A stretch of DNA of 64,000 nucleotides from contig JACOMY010000025.1 of assembly GCA_014324045.1 (NCBI GenBank), positions 1 to 64,000 of the forward strand. Direction: 5' to 3'. The DNA is from Rhodospirillales bacterium. Lineage in GTDB: Bacteria; Pseudomonadota; Alphaproteobacteria; Kiloniellales; JACOMY01. The position numbers and the translations under genes are program-made. How positions within the stretch are numbered: position 1 is the first letter of the stretch; each line of letters begins with the position of its first letter. Of this stretch, positions 1 through 8,298 are shown one piece after another. Below the pieces are notes generated by a model. It was not told the origin of the DNA, made no database searches, and worked only from the letters and a program-made list of their open reading frames with translations.

Positions 1-139
1 CCAAGGGCCGCCGCGCCCACCAGAGATGCAGCGTCGAGGGATGCCCATGCCGGATCGACTTCTCCCGCACCGAGGCAGCATTGATCGCCTCCAGCGGCAG
101 CGCAACCTCGATCAGCTTTTTCTTCAGGGGCGGGGTCAT
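1..139 (-). CDS. DUF1156-type DNA methylase, N-terminal 46 residues (cut by window edge)
   Basis: The reverse strand from base 139 opens with ATG and reads about 46 codons to the edge. It contains [14 protein letters not shown] followed by [20 protein letters not shown], the hallmark N-terminus of DUF1156 proteins (COG1743 adenine-specific DNA methylases). From family knowledge, such proteins often sit in anti-phage islands with DUF499 ATPases, DUF3780 proteins and helicases. Nothing of the methylase core or partner genes is visible, so the function is inferred from the N-terminal motif only. No convincing Shine-Dalgarno sequence precedes this ATG, so the true start could lie a little upstream. 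The gene reads away from a tRNA-Thr gene 278 bases off. Confidence 0.75.
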   Translation of the reverse strand, partial: MTPPLKKKLIEVALPLEAINAASVREKSIRHGHPSTLHLWWARRPL

Positions 140-417
140 AGAGGGGGCGTTGGGGGATTCCGGTTTCGGTGCCGTTTTGTGGTGACGCGCGCTGCGGTGC
201 CCGTTTAAATCTGCCGCCGGGCCAAGCGCGGCGGGAAGCGCTGACGGCCGGCGAGGGCGCTAAGCCCGCTTGCTACATGCGCTATGCCATCGGCGCAAGG
301 GACCTGCTCGCTGCCGCCCCAACAGGACTACGGCGGACCTTCCGCATGCAGGGAGCGTTCCAAGCGCCGCGCCGCTGTCAGGCATGCGTCCCGGAGATAT
401 CGCACTGTGGAGAGGTC
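140..417. other. Gap between the methylase gene and tRNA-Thr
   Basis: No supported gene is seen in these 278 bases; open frames here overlap one another without recognisable motifs. It must hold the promoter of the leftward methylase gene. No second copy of the tRNA 3' end was found in it. Confidence 0.5.
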
Positions 418-493
418 TGGTGCTGCCGAGTGGACTTGAACCACCGACCCCGTCCTTACCAAGGACGTGCTCTACCACCTGAGCTACGGCAGC
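418..493 (-). tRNA. tRNA-Thr (anticodon GGT)
   Basis: The reverse complement folds as a complete cloverleaf of 76 bases. The acceptor stem GCTGCCG pairs with CGGCAGC, the D stem is GCTC/GAGC, and the anticodon stem CGTCC/GGACG encloses the loop TTGGTAA, giving anticodon GGT (reads ACC, threonine). The T arm is GGTGG-TTCAAGT-CCACT, and ACCA follows the acceptor, so CCA is encoded. Its 3' end faces the DUF1156 methylase gene, the orientation expected if an island had inserted at the tRNA 3' end. Confidence 0.95.
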
Positions 494-619
494 GACCGGC
501 CGCCGGAAAGCCTTCGTCCGGCAGAAGAGGCGGGAGCTTGCCAGCAGCGAGCGCAGATTGCAAGAACCTTCATGACCGGTAGCTTGACGCAAGGCGGCAG
601 GCACGGCAGCGTCTGGCGT

Positions 620-805
620 ATGGCTGACAGCAAAGACGAAAGAGCCCAGCGCCAGGCCGCTGCACTAAGGCAGAATCTCTTACGCCGCAAGGCGCAGGAC
701 CGGAGACGTAAGGCGGAACACGAAGAGCAGGGTGCATCCAAGCAAGGCGATGCGCAGCCGATCGCGGCGGATAGAGGCTTGAGCGGGATTCCGCGTAAGG
801 TCTAA
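620..805 (+). CDS. Small basic conserved protein (61 aa)
   Basis: A 61-residue ORF beginning MADSKDERAQRQ and rich in Arg, Lys, Ala and Gln (for example LRQNLLRRKAQDRRRKAEH). Short basic proteins of this type, with the LRxNLxRRKAQ pattern, are common in alphaproteobacteria; no function is known to me. The ATG at 620 is chosen because upstream codons run through the tRNA region. It sits just before a candidate terminator and dcd on the same strand. Confidence 0.6.
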   Translation: MADSKDERAQRQAAALRQNLLRRKAQDRRRKAEHEEQGASKQGDAQPIAADRGLSGIPRKV

Positions 806-840
806 AAGCTTTCTTTGCTTTTATCTGGGCTTTTGCTTTT

Positions 841-867
841 GCCCGGCGGCCGGCTTCGGGCGTTTTT
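841..867 (+). terminator. Candidate Rho-independent terminator
   Basis: GCCCG at 841-845 pairs with CGGGC at 857-861 around an 11-base loop, followed by a T run at 863-867. It lies 35 bases past the small ORF and before dcd, so it probably ends that transcript. The stem is short and the call is tentative. Confidence 0.45.
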
Positions 868-903
868 GCAGGCACGCTAGGCTAAGAAGAGAGGTCTTTG
901 TTT

Positions 904-1458
904 ATGGCGATCTTGCCCGACACCTGGATCCGCGACCAAGCCCAGTCGAGCGGCATGATTGAGCCTTTTGTGGAGGCACAGAAGCGGGAAGGGGTGATCT
1001 CCTACGGCCTCTCCTCCTATGGCTACGATGCGCGGGTGGCACCGGAGTTCAAGGTCTTCACCAATGTCGACAGCGTGCTGGTCGATCCCAAGGATTTTTC
1101 CGGCCAGTCCTTCGTCGAGCGCGAGACCGGCGTCTGTATCATACCGCCCAACTCCTTCGTGCTGGCCCGCACGATGGAGTTCTTTCGCATTCCCCGCGAC
1201 GTCTTGGTTATCTGCTTGGGCAAGTCCACCTATGCGCGCTGCGGTATCATCGTGAACGTGACACCTCTGGAGCCGGAGTGGGAAGGGCATGTGACCCTGG
1301 AGATTTCCAATACCACGCCGCTGCCGGCGAAGATCTATGCCGGCGAGGGCGCCTGCCAGTTCCTCTTTCTTAAAGGCGAAGGGCCGCCCGAAGTATCCTA
1401 TGCCGACCGGCAGGGGAAATACATGGGCCAAAAAGGAGTCACCTTGCCGCGCTTATAG
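904..1458 (+). CDS. dcd: dCTP deaminase
   Basis: The 184-residue product matches the usual length of dCTP deaminase, which converts dCTP to dUTP in the cytosol for thymidylate synthesis. Visible motifs are [12 protein letters not shown] near residues 38-50, GKSTYARCG at 106-114 and [11 protein letters not shown] around 123-133, which forms the active-site region with its conserved glutamates. ATG 904 is chosen because GAGAGG lies about 10 bases upstream and the family starts with a short MxIxPDxWI segment; the ORF could begin six bases earlier. murA follows on the same strand. Confidence 0.95.
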   Translation: MAILPDTWIRDQAQSSGMIEPFVEAQKREGVISYGLSSYGYDARVAPEFKVFTNVDSVLVDPKDFSGQSFVERETGVCIIPPNSFVLARTMEFFRIPRDVLVICLGKSTYARCGIIVNVTPLEPEWEGHVTLEISNTTPLPAKIYAGEGACQFLFLKGEGPPEVSYADRQGKYMGQKGVTLPRL

Positions 1459-1503
1459 TGTCGCCGGCGCCGGGAGCACCGCCCGAAGTTGCCGCTGAGT
1501 TTC

Positions 1504-1510
1504 AAGGAGA
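1504..1510 (+). promoter_or_regulatory. Shine-Dalgarno site fixing the TTG start of murA
   Basis: AAGGAGA lies five bases before TTG 1516. It decides for this rare start over the in-frame upstream codon at 1489, which has no such site and would add nine residues absent from the family. Confidence 0.7.
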
Positions 1511-1515
1511 GCGCA

Positions 1516-2796
1516 TTGGATCGGATTTGGATTAAGGGCGGCCGGCCGCTACAGGGAGCGATTCAAATAAGCGGAGCCAAGAACGCCGCACTGCCCTTGA
1601 TGGCAGCGGCGATCTTGAGCGAGGAGCCCTTGACCCTGCGCAATATGCCAGACCTGCAGGATATCCGCACCATGGTGGCCCTGCTGGAGCGCTTGGGGTT
1701 GCCGACGACGGTGGAAGAGGACGAGGCCCACGGCCGCCTCATGCGCCTCGACGGCGCCACTATCGCAGACACCTGTGCTCCCTACGATCTGGTCCGCAAG
1801 ATGCGGGCCTCGATTCTGGTCTTGGGCCCCTTGCTGGCGCGCGAAGGCAACGCAGCGGTGTCCTTGCCCGGCGGCTGCGCCATCGGTACCCGGCCGGTCG
1901 ACCTGCATCTCATGGGCCTTGAGACCCTGGGGGCCGAGATCGCGTTGCAGGAAGGCTATATCCACGCAACGGCGCCCAAAGGTCTGATAGGGGCAGAGGT
2001 TGTCTTCCCCAAGATCTCCGTCGGGGCTACCGAGAATCTGATGATGGCCGCGAGCCTGGCACGCGGCACGACCCGCTTGGTAAACGCCGCACGCGAGCCG
2101 GAAATCGTGGACTTGGGCCGTTGTCTGCAGGCAATGGGCGCCAAAATCGAGGGTCTTGGCAAAGACACCCTTGAGATTGAAGGCGTTCCACGCTTGCACG
2201 CGGCCGACCACGCCGTGGTCGCCGACCGGATCGAGACCGGAACCTACGCCATGGCCGCTGCCATCACCGGCGGCGAACTGGAGTTGCTGGGTGGCCGGAT
2301 CGACGACATGCAGGCCGCCGCCGACATCCTGGAGCGCGGCGGCCTTTCCTTGACCGCAAGCAATCGCGGCCTCGTCGCCAGGCGCGCCAACGAACGACTG
2401 GTCGGTACCGATGTGATGACGGCCCCCTTTCCCGGTTTTCCCACCGATCTGCAGGCGCAGTACATGGCGTTGATGACCACGGCGGGCGGCGCGGCAATGA
2501 TCACCGAGACCATCTTCGAGAACCGCTTCATGCATGTGCCGGAGTTGATACGCATGAGCGCGGATATAACGGTGCACACTGCCTCTGCCCTGGTGCGTGG
2601 CCGCGAACGTTTGACAGGCGCCCAGGTCATGGCCACCGATCTGCGCGCGTCGATCAGCCTGCTGCTGGCTGCCCTGGCCGCCGAGGGGGAGACCACGATC
2701 AACCGGGTCTACCACCTGGATCGCGGCTATGAGAAGGTGGAAGCCAAGCTGGCGGCCTGCGGGGCCGAGATCCGGCGGCTCAGCGGGAACGGCTGA
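1516..2796 (+). CDS. murA: UDP-N-acetylglucosamine 1-carboxyvinyltransferase (TTG start)
   Basis: MurA transfers enolpyruvate from PEP to UDP-GlcNAc, the first committed step of peptidoglycan synthesis in the cytosol. At 426 residues it has normal length. The N-terminus reads (M)[13 protein letters not shown], with the conserved KNAALP at residues 22-27, and the fosfomycin-sensitive catalytic Cys121 lies in [17 protein letters not shown]. Cysteine rather than aspartate at that position predicts fosfomycin binding. It is followed after 11 bases by the DUF2948 gene, a pairing common in alphaproteobacteria. Confidence 0.97.
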   Translation: MDRIWIKGGRPLQGAIQISGAKNAALPLMAAAILSEEPLTLRNMPDLQDIRTMVALLERLGLPTTVEEDEAHGRLMRLDGATIADTCAPYDLVRKMRASILVLGPLLAREGNAAVSLPGGCAIGTRPVDLHLMGLETLGAEIALQEGYIHATAPKGLIGAEVVFPKISVGATENLMMAASLARGTTRLVNAAREPEIVDLGRCLQAMGAKIEGLGKDTLEIEGVPRLHAADHAVVADRIETGTYAMAAAITGGELELLGGRIDDMQAAADILERGGLSLTASNRGLVARRANERLVGTDVMTAPFPGFPTDLQAQYMALMTTAGGAAMITETIFENRFMHVPELIRMSADITVHTASALVRGRERLTGAQVMATDLRASISLLLAALAAEGETTINRVYHLDRGYEKVEAKLAACGAEIRRLSGNG

Positions 2797-2807
2797 AGGA
2801 TGAGGCG

Positions 2808-3326
2808 ATGAAGACAACGGCAGGGCGTCTGAAACTGAGGGTCAGGGACGACGGGGATGTTAAGATTCTCTCGGCCCTTCTACAGGACGCCTTGGTGCCG
2901 CGCGCAGAGATCGCTTACCTGGGCAACGAGCGCCGCTTCATTCTGCTCGCCAATCGTTTCCGCTGGGAAACCCGCCCTGAGGCCGCGCTTCCACCTTTGG
3001 AGGAGGGCAGCGATGCTTCCTTCGAGCAGCAGGCCAAGGTGGATATAGCCGCGCATGCAGACAGAGACCACAAGCTCTATAGCAGGATCATCTGCGGGAT
3101 CTGCTTCGACCGGGTCCGTGTAGCGCGTAGCCGGGGCCTGGACGCTGCGGCCAAGGACGGCAAGCCCTTAAGCTTGCTGTCGGTGCAGTGTGGACTCGCC
3201 GCCTGGCTCTTGAGCTTCGCAGCCGGAGCCGAGATCCGGCTGGAAGGCCCTGCTATCGTCGCCCACTTGGAGGACCTGGGCGAGGCCTGGCCAACCCGTT
3301 GGCGGCCCAGCCATCACGACAGCTGA
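2808..3326 (+). CDS. DUF2948 family protein
   Basis: A 172-residue protein with no signal peptide or membrane segment. Its order between murA and hisG, the start KLRVRDDGDVKILSALLQDALVPRAEIAYL and the FxLxANRFRWE segment match the DUF2948 family, which is of unknown function and almost confined to alphaproteobacteria. The start is 11 bases after murA, with GGATGAGG just upstream, so it is probably co-transcribed with murA. The reader should treat any function as unknown. Confidence 0.85.
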   Translation: MKTTAGRLKLRVRDDGDVKILSALLQDALVPRAEIAYLGNERRFILLANRFRWETRPEAALPPLEEGSDASFEQQAKVDIAAHADRDHKLYSRIICGICFDRVRVARSRGLDAAAKDGKPLSLLSVQCGLAAWLLSFAAGAEIRLEGPAIVAHLEDLGEAWPTRWRPSHHDS

Positions 3327-3424
3327 AGATGCCCTCCGGCGCTTTCGTTGCAGGCCCGGCTCGGCTGCAGCGGATCTGGACCTTCTGGCGACATATGAAC
3401 AAGACGTACGAGTAAGCAGCCGCC

Positions 3425-4105
3425 ATGCCGATGAACGAAACCGACAAGCTGGTTCTGGCGCTCCCCAAGGGCCGTATCCTCTCGGAGGTTATGCCGATCC
3501 TGGAGCGCTTGCAGCTTAAGCCCGAGCCGGCCTTCATCGACGAGAGCACCCGCCAGTTGCGCTTCACCACCAACGATCCCGGCCTGGACATCATCCGGGT
3601 CCGCAGCTTCGACGTTGCTACCTTCGTCGCCTTCGGCGGCGCAGAACTGGGTGTCGCCGGACGCGACGTCTTGATGGAATTCGACTATCCGGAGGTTTAT
3701 GCGCCGATCGACCTTGGCATCGGGCGGTGCCGTATCTCCGTCGCGGAACCGCGCGACCTCTCCAAGGACGACGACCCGCGGACTTGGAGTCACATCCGGG
3801 TAGCGACGAAGTACCCGACGATCACCCAACGGCACTTCGGCAGCTGTGGCGTGCAGGCTGAGTGTATCAAGTTGAACGGTGCGCTTGAGCTGGCACCGGG
3901 CATGGGGCTCTGCCGGCGCATCGTCGATCTTGTCTCGACCGGTGGAACCTTGGCGGCTAACGACCTGGTCGAAGTCGATGTCATTACCGAAGTCACCAGC
4001 CACCTGATCGTCAATCGCACCGCCTCCAAGACTCGCCCGGGCGAAATCGCGCGCTGGATTGAGAAGATTCGCCGCGTGGTGAAGGAGCAAACCGATGCCG
4101 CTTAG
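3425..4105 (+). CDS. hisG: ATP phosphoribosyltransferase, short form
   Basis: HisG catalyses the first step of histidine synthesis, ATP plus PRPP to phosphoribosyl-ATP. Evidence is the N-terminal [18 protein letters not shown], the [17 protein letters not shown] region, and the PRPP-binding [11 protein letters not shown] near residues 176-186. At 226 residues it lacks the C-terminal regulatory domain of long HisG. From family knowledge, short HisG needs the HisRS-like partner HisZ, which is not in this window. Starts at 3425 and 3431 are both possible. It overlaps hisD by 11 bases. Confidence 0.95.
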   Translation: MPMNETDKLVLALPKGRILSEVMPILERLQLKPEPAFIDESTRQLRFTTNDPGLDIIRVRSFDVATFVAFGGAELGVAGRDVLMEFDYPEVYAPIDLGIGRCRISVAEPRDLSKDDDPRTWSHIRVATKYPTITQRHFGSCGVQAECIKLNGALELAPGMGLCRRIVDLVSTGGTLAANDLVEVDVITEVTSHLIVNRTASKTRPGEIARWIEKIRRVVKEQTDAA

Positions 4106-5408
4106 CAGTGGTCCGCGCCGTTTTGATAGTAGCGCCGCCGATTTCGAGCCGACCTTTGCCGACTTTTTGGCCGAAACGCGGATGCAGGGGGCTAACGTCG
4201 GCGCCGTGGTGGCGGAGATTATTGCCGCAGTCCGCAATGAGGGCGATGCAGCCGTTGAGCGCTACAGCCTCCGCTTCGACCGCCTGCAGCCGGGTTTCGA
4301 CCCGCAGATCTCTGCGGAGGAAATTGCCGCGGCCAAGGCCCAGGTGCCGCAGGAAATTCTTGCGGCCCTCGCCCTGGCGGCGGAACGGATCGAGGCCTTT
4401 CATGCGCGTCAATACCCGCAGGATCATCGCTTCACCGACAGCGCAGGGGCGGAGCTCGGCTGGCGCTGGACGGCTGTCGCGGCAGCGGGCCTCTATGTGC
4501 CCGGCGGTAAGGCGGCCTATCCCTCTTCGCTGCTGATGAATGCCATTCCAGCCAAGGTAGCCGGGGTGGAGCGGCGGGTGATGGTGGTGCCGGCACCGGA
4601 TGGAGAGGTGAACCCGCTGGTCTTAGCCGCAGCCGAGCTTGCCGGCATCACCGAGGCTTACCGTATCGGCGGCGCCCAAGCCGTGGCCGCACTGGCTTAC
4701 GGGACCGAGCGTATCCGGCCGGTCGATAAAATCGTCGGGCCTGGCAACGCCTTCGTTGCCGAAGCCAAGCGCCAGGTCTTCGGTCGGGTCGGCATCGACT
4801 CCATCGCCGGCCCGTCGGAGGTCATGGTGGTGGCCGACCGCGAGAACGATCCCGATTGGATCGCGGCCGACCTCTTGAGTCAATGCGAGCACGACGAGGC
4901 AGCCCAGGCGATTCTGGTCAGCGACGCCGCCGCCTTCCTGGACGCCGTTGCGGACGCGGTCGAGCGCGCGCTTGAGTCCGAGCCCAGGGCTGAGATCGCG
5001 CGGGCCTCGTGGGAAGCTCACGGTGCACTGCTATTGGTACCCAGTTTGACAGCGGCCTGCCCGCTGGTGGATCGCGTGGCGCCGGAGCATCTGGAATTGG
5101 CGGTTGCCGCACCGGCATCCCTGTTGCCGCAGATCCGCAATGCCGGTGCGATCTTCCTGGGACGCTACACACCGGAGGCCGTCGGCGACTACCTGGCCGG
5201 ACCCAACCACGTGCTGCCGACCGATCGCACGGCGCGCTTCGCGTCGGGCCTCTCGGTCCTGGATTTCATGAAGCGGACCACCCTCATCAGCTGCTCGGGT
5301 GAAGCCATCGCGGGCTTGGGTGAGCCGGCGGCGGTGCTGGCAGACGCAGAAGGCCTCTCTGCGCACGCGCGCTCGCTCAGGATCCGTTTGGCGGATAATG
5401 CAGGGTGA
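4095..5408 (+). CDS. hisD: Histidinol dehydrogenase
   Basis: The enzyme oxidises L-histidinol to L-histidine in two NAD-dependent steps. The 437-residue product has all family landmarks: [24 protein letters not shown] near 134-155, [12 protein letters not shown] at 237-248, the zinc-ligand pair Gln263/His266 in SQCEHDEA, the catalytic pair Glu331/His332 in APEHLELA and Asp365 in [10 protein letters not shown]. It overlaps hisG by 11 bases and the UPF0262 gene by 4 (GTGA), so the three are translationally coupled. Confidence 0.97.
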   Translation: MPLSSGPRRFDSSAADFEPTFADFLAETRMQGANVGAVVAEIIAAVRNEGDAAVERYSLRFDRLQPGFDPQISAEEIAAAKAQVPQEILAALALAAERIEAFHARQYPQDHRFTDSAGAELGWRWTAVAAAGLYVPGGKAAYPSSLLMNAIPAKVAGVERRVMVVPAPDGEVNPLVLAAAELAGITEAYRIGGAQAVAALAYGTERIRPVDKIVGPGNAFVAEAKRQVFGRVGIDSIAGPSEVMVVADRENDPDWIAADLLSQCEHDEAAQAILVSDAAAFLDAVADAVERALESEPRAEIARASWEAHGALLLVPSLTAACPLVDRVAPEHLELAVAAPASLLPQIRNAGAIFLGRYTPEAVGDYLAGPNHVLPTDRTARFASGLSVLDFMKRTTLISCSGEAIAGLGEPAAVLADAEGLSAHARSLRIRLADNAG

Positions 5409-5893
5409 CGGAGCGCCAGGCCAGGCTGGTCTCGATCGAACTCGACGAGAGCGCTGCCGTTCGCCGCAGCGCCGAGATTGAGCACGAGTGGGCCGTTGCG
5501 GTCTACGACCTGCTTGAGGAGAACAGCTTCGCGCCGGTCGACAGGCGCAGCAAGGATCGGCCTGGCCCCTTCTCCCTGGTGCTGGCGCTGGAAGAGGCGC
5601 GTTTGGTTTTCTACATCGGCGACGAGAACAAGCAGCTGATTACCTCTCTCTGGCTGTCGCTGCGGCCCTTTCGGCGTCTGATCAAGGACTACTTCCAAGT
5701 CTGCGAAAGCTACTTCGAGGCGATCAAGACCGCGACGGCGGCAAAAATCGAGGCGCTCGACATGGGCAGGCGCGGCCTCCACAACGAGGGATCGGAGCTC
5801 TTGCGCGAACGCCTGTCCGGCAAGGTGGAGATGGACAAGGGCACCGCACGGCGCCTCTTCACCCTCATTTGCGTTCTTCATATCAAGGTCTGA
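5405..5893 (+). CDS. UPF0262 family protein
   Basis: A 162-residue protein starting with GTG that overlaps the hisD stop codon. Its core, LVSIELDESAAVRRSAEIEHE, then WAVAVYDLLEENSF and a segment with FRRLIKDYFQVCESYFEAI, matches UPF0262, an uncharacterised alphaproteobacterial family usually found between hisD and a low-molecular-weight phosphatase. No transmembrane helix or signal is visible. Coupling to hisD suggests co-expression, but no role in histidine synthesis is shown. Confidence 0.88.
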   Translation: MTERQARLVSIELDESAAVRRSAEIEHEWAVAVYDLLEENSFAPVDRRSKDRPGPFSLVLALEEARLVFYIGDENKQLITSLWLSLRPFRRLIKDYFQVCESYFEAIKTATAAKIEALDMGRRGLHNEGSELLRERLSGKVEMDKGTARRLFTLICVLHIKV

Positions 5894-5950
5894 TCCGGTG
5901 ACAGCCGCCGCCCGGCAGGTGTCCCCTTGATCGCGCGGGGCGGCCTATAG

Positions 5951-6400
5951 ATGCCGGAGCGTCTGCCGGGCGCGGTGCTCTTCGCCTGCACCATGAATGC
6001 GGTGCGCTCGGTGATGGCGGCAGGTCTCATGCGCCATCTCTTGGGCCACAAGGTTTTCGTCGATTCGGCAGGCCTGCGCAGTAGCGAACCTGTCGATCCT
6101 TTCGTCGTCTCGGTCATGGAGGAGATCGGCATCGACGTCTCCGATCATCGCCCCAAGACCTTCGAAGAACTGGAGGACAGTTTCTTCGACCTGATTGTAT
6201 CGCTGTCGCCGGAGGCGCAGCACTCTGCCGTCGAGATGACCCGAACGATGGCTTGCGATGTCGAGTTTTGGCCGACTCTGGACGCAAGCATCATCGAAGG
6301 CAGCCGTGATCAGCGCCTACAGGCCTATCGCGAGGTGCGGGATCATCTAATGCGCAGGATAAAACGGCGTTTCGCCCTGGATCTGAAACCTCAGGTTTGA
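5951..6400 (+). CDS. Low-molecular-weight protein tyrosine phosphatase / arsenate reductase-like
   Basis: The 149-residue product carries a CX5R loop at Cys13-Arg19 followed by Ser20 (FACTMNAVRSVMAAGL), as in LMW phosphatases and thioredoxin-type arsenate reductases, then the VDSAGLRSSEPVDP segment. The usual late Asp-Pro general-acid pair is not obvious; the sequence reads WPTLDAS instead, so substrate and activity are uncertain. Position after hisD and UPF0262 is the conserved alphaproteobacterial order. Confidence 0.8.
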   Translation: MPERLPGAVLFACTMNAVRSVMAAGLMRHLLGHKVFVDSAGLRSSEPVDPFVVSVMEEIGIDVSDHRPKTFEELEDSFFDLIVSLSPEAQHSAVEMTRTMACDVEFWPTLDASIIEGSRDQRLQAYREVRDHLMRRIKRRFALDLKPQV

Positions 6401-6645
6401 GGAACGCGGTGACGCGATACTCTCAAAGTCACGCGCGCTCGGTAAGGGCCCTGCCGGGCCAATCAGGATTTTGGCGTCAGGATTTTGGCGTATCATCGCC
6501 CTCCGATAGGTACCTTGCTTTTGACGCGCGTCCTTCTCCCGCGGTTGGGCGTCATGGAGATCGTTGAGCCTTAGGCCCACCGTCTTCGGCACCAAGCAGC
6601 CGGCTTGGGTCAAGCCTTGCAAACGGGCCTGTGCGAAGCGCTTTG
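6401..6645. other. Gap with a 14-bp tandem duplication
   Basis: No gene is seen between the phosphatase and the 3' end of the convergent sulfotransferase. infA, often next in this order, is absent. The segment contains TCAGGATTTTGGCG twice in tandem at 6463-6490. Confidence 0.5.
6463..6490. repeat. 14-bp direct tandem repeat (two copies)
   Basis: TCAGGATTTTGGCG occurs at 6463-6476 and again at 6477-6490 with no spacer and no mismatch. It lies in the convergent gap and has no obvious function; it may be a simple duplication. Confidence 0.9.
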
Positions 6646-7437
6646 CTATGGGGCTGGGTCTCGTTGAGGAGGGCGACGTCCAGCGTCCGTCCGAGTGTCA
6701 GGACCCAGGCGATTCCTGTAGAGGTGATCGTAGTGCGGTTTCATGCGCCGATGCACGCGCCGAACGCGCTCGGGTGCGTCGGCAATCTCGACAGAGCGGC
6801 GGGTTTGCGGCTTCAGCCTCGTGGACTGGGCCAGGTTGGCATGGAAGGATCCGCCGTCCCACCAGCTGTGCGCTGCCGGATCGCCGCCGGCCTCCCAGGT
6901 CAGCGCTTGGGCGATGAAGGGAATGTCCACGGCCGCACAGAAGGCGCGGGTCATGCCTTCCGGGTCTTCTAGCAGGTCGTCGCTGTCGATCACCGGCGGC
7001 GTCCGTCCTTGCAGCGCCGATACCAGGTCGAAGAGGGCGCGTTGCTCGGGAAAACCGACTTCGGCTTCCTCGAAGTCCGGCCACTTGCTGTGCATCGAGG
7101 TGACGGTCTTGGCCGGGTCGCGGATCAAGAAAGCGTGGGTGAAGTGCGCGAGAAAGTCCGGTGTGATCATATGGTTTATGTAGTGGGGGAAGTCCTTGAT
7201 GAAGACTGGCCCCTTGTTGGCTCTGGCCTGCAGATCGGCCCACACGCTGTCCAGGGTCAGGCCCGGTGTGGTCTTGTCGCCGGCGCGGAAGCGCGGCCAG
7301 AAGGGGTTTTCACCTTGATACCAGGCCTCGCCGAAGGGTTCGTGCAGGCAGTCGAGATCTCCGCGCTGACGCATCATCCACTCGAAGGCGGTGGAGGTGG
7401 AGCGGGGAATGGCCCAGAGGGCGATGATCTTCTGCAC
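6646..7437 (-). CDS. Sulfotransferase-family protein
   Basis: The 263-residue protein begins MQKIIALWAIPRSTSTAFEW. The PRSxS segment near residues 11-15 is the 5'-phosphosulfate-binding loop of the PAPS-dependent sulfotransferase fold. HEPFGEAWY and FLIRDPAKTVTSMHSKWP agree with prokaryotic members. The acceptor substrate cannot be predicted. It starts 6 bases after the stop of the Asp/Glu-racemase-fold gene, so the two form an operon. The C-terminal 20 residues (TRTDAGRRPPQRDPAP) look random and may be an extension past the ancestral stop. Confidence 0.75.
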   Translation of the reverse strand: MQKIIALWAIPRSTSTAFEWMMRQRGDLDCLHEPFGEAWYQGENPFWPRFRAGDKTTPGLTLDSVWADLQARANKGPVFIKDFPHYINHMITPDFLAHFTHAFLIRDPAKTVTSMHSKWPDFEEAEVGFPEQRALFDLVSALQGRTPPVIDSDDLLEDPEGMTRAFCAAVDIPFIAQALTWEAGGDPAAHSWWDGGSFHANLAQSTRLKPQTRRSVEIADAPERVRRVHRRMKPHYDHLYRNRLGPDTRTDAGRRPPQRDPAP

Positions 7438-7443
7438 AGCGAT

Positions 7444-8298
7444 TTAACCCGTTAGCGAGGAAAGCAGGCTGCCTTGCGGCGTCACGGGCGCGAGCCCCAG
7501 GGTCTTGAAGATCCGCCAATAGAGTGCAGTGTCATGGCCGATCACCGGGCGGCCCAGACGTTCCTCCAAGGCGGCCGTATGGTGCAGCGGGCGTTGCGCC
7601 AGGCCGTCCGACGGGCGGCGGTAGTTCGACATGCCGTTGATCAGGTAGGCCTCGGCGTTCGGTGCCTGCTCGGCAGTATGATCGAAGGACTTCCACAACA
7701 GCTCTTCGTCGAAGCACCAGATACAGCGGTCTACCTCTTCCTGGCTTGCAAACCAGCCTTGATCGTGGAAGTTCCCGGCCCACAGCACTTCGAACCCGGC
7801 GTCCTCCAGGAAGGCAACGGTCCCCCGATACCAGGACCGGGGATGATAGCAGGCATTCAGCGCGACCCGCCCGGCGTTGCGGTCGCGTAGCGCCTCGACC
7901 ATGGCATAGCCGGCCATGTGAAAGGGGGTCTGGTACTTCTCGCTCAAGGCTTCGCAGTGGCGGCCTATGCCCTCCACCCCCAGGTCGCCGGCATGTACCC
8001 AGTTGGATCCGACCTGTGCGCAGACGTCGGCGCCGTTGTTGGCCATGCAGTGCACGAAGTCTTCCAACAGGGAGAAGTTCCGCTTCCGCTGGTCGAGCCG
8101 ATGGCCGTAGTCGGGCACATGCAGCATCCAGCCATGCACACCAACCGAGCGCGGCGCCATACGCAGGAAATCCGAGGGCGCCGCATCGAAGTCATGCGGC
8201 GGGGCCGTGAAGCCCACCTGGTAGGGAAAAAGCTTGTTCCTGGGATCGGCCCAATGGGCCGGCTTCTCATAGCCAGTCACGATACTCTCCTGGAGCAT
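7444..8298 (-). CDS. Asp/Glu racemase/maleate isomerase-fold protein lacking the usual cysteines
   Basis: The 284-residue product resembles the maleate isomerase/arylmalonate decarboxylase branch of the Asp/Glu racemase superfamily. The pattern is RVALNACYHPRSWYRGTVAF then LEDAGFEVLWAG near 144-175, and an ending LEERLGRPVIGHDTALYWR then IFKTLGL, typical of the family's last strand and helix. Where the family has its two catalytic cysteines the sequence reads QVGSNW (95-100) and NGMSNY (221-226), with no cysteine; Cys93 is four residues too early. Racemase or isomerase chemistry is therefore doubtful. The start could also be GTG 8277. It is co-transcribed with the sulfotransferase. Confidence 0.65.
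   Translation of the reverse strand: MLQESIVTGYEKPAHWADPRNKLFPYQVGFTAPPHDFDAAPSDFLRMAPRSVGVHGWMLHVPDYGHRLDQRKRNFSLLEDFVHCMANNGADVCAQVGSNWVHAGDLGVEGIGRHCEALSEKYQTPFHMAGYAMVEALRDRNAGRVALNACYHPRSWYRGTVAFLEDAGFEVLWAGNFHDQGWFASQEEVDRCIWCFDEELLWKSFDHTAEQAPNAEAYLINGMSNYRRPSDGLAQRPLHHTAALEERLGRPVIGHDTALYWRIFKTLGLAPVTPQGSLLSSLTG

Noticed and set aside
1549-2817. Long minus-strand ORF (422 codons) opposite murA
   Set aside because: It is antisense to a complete MurA with all motifs and has a His/Gln-rich, random-looking composition typical of GC-rich shadow frames.
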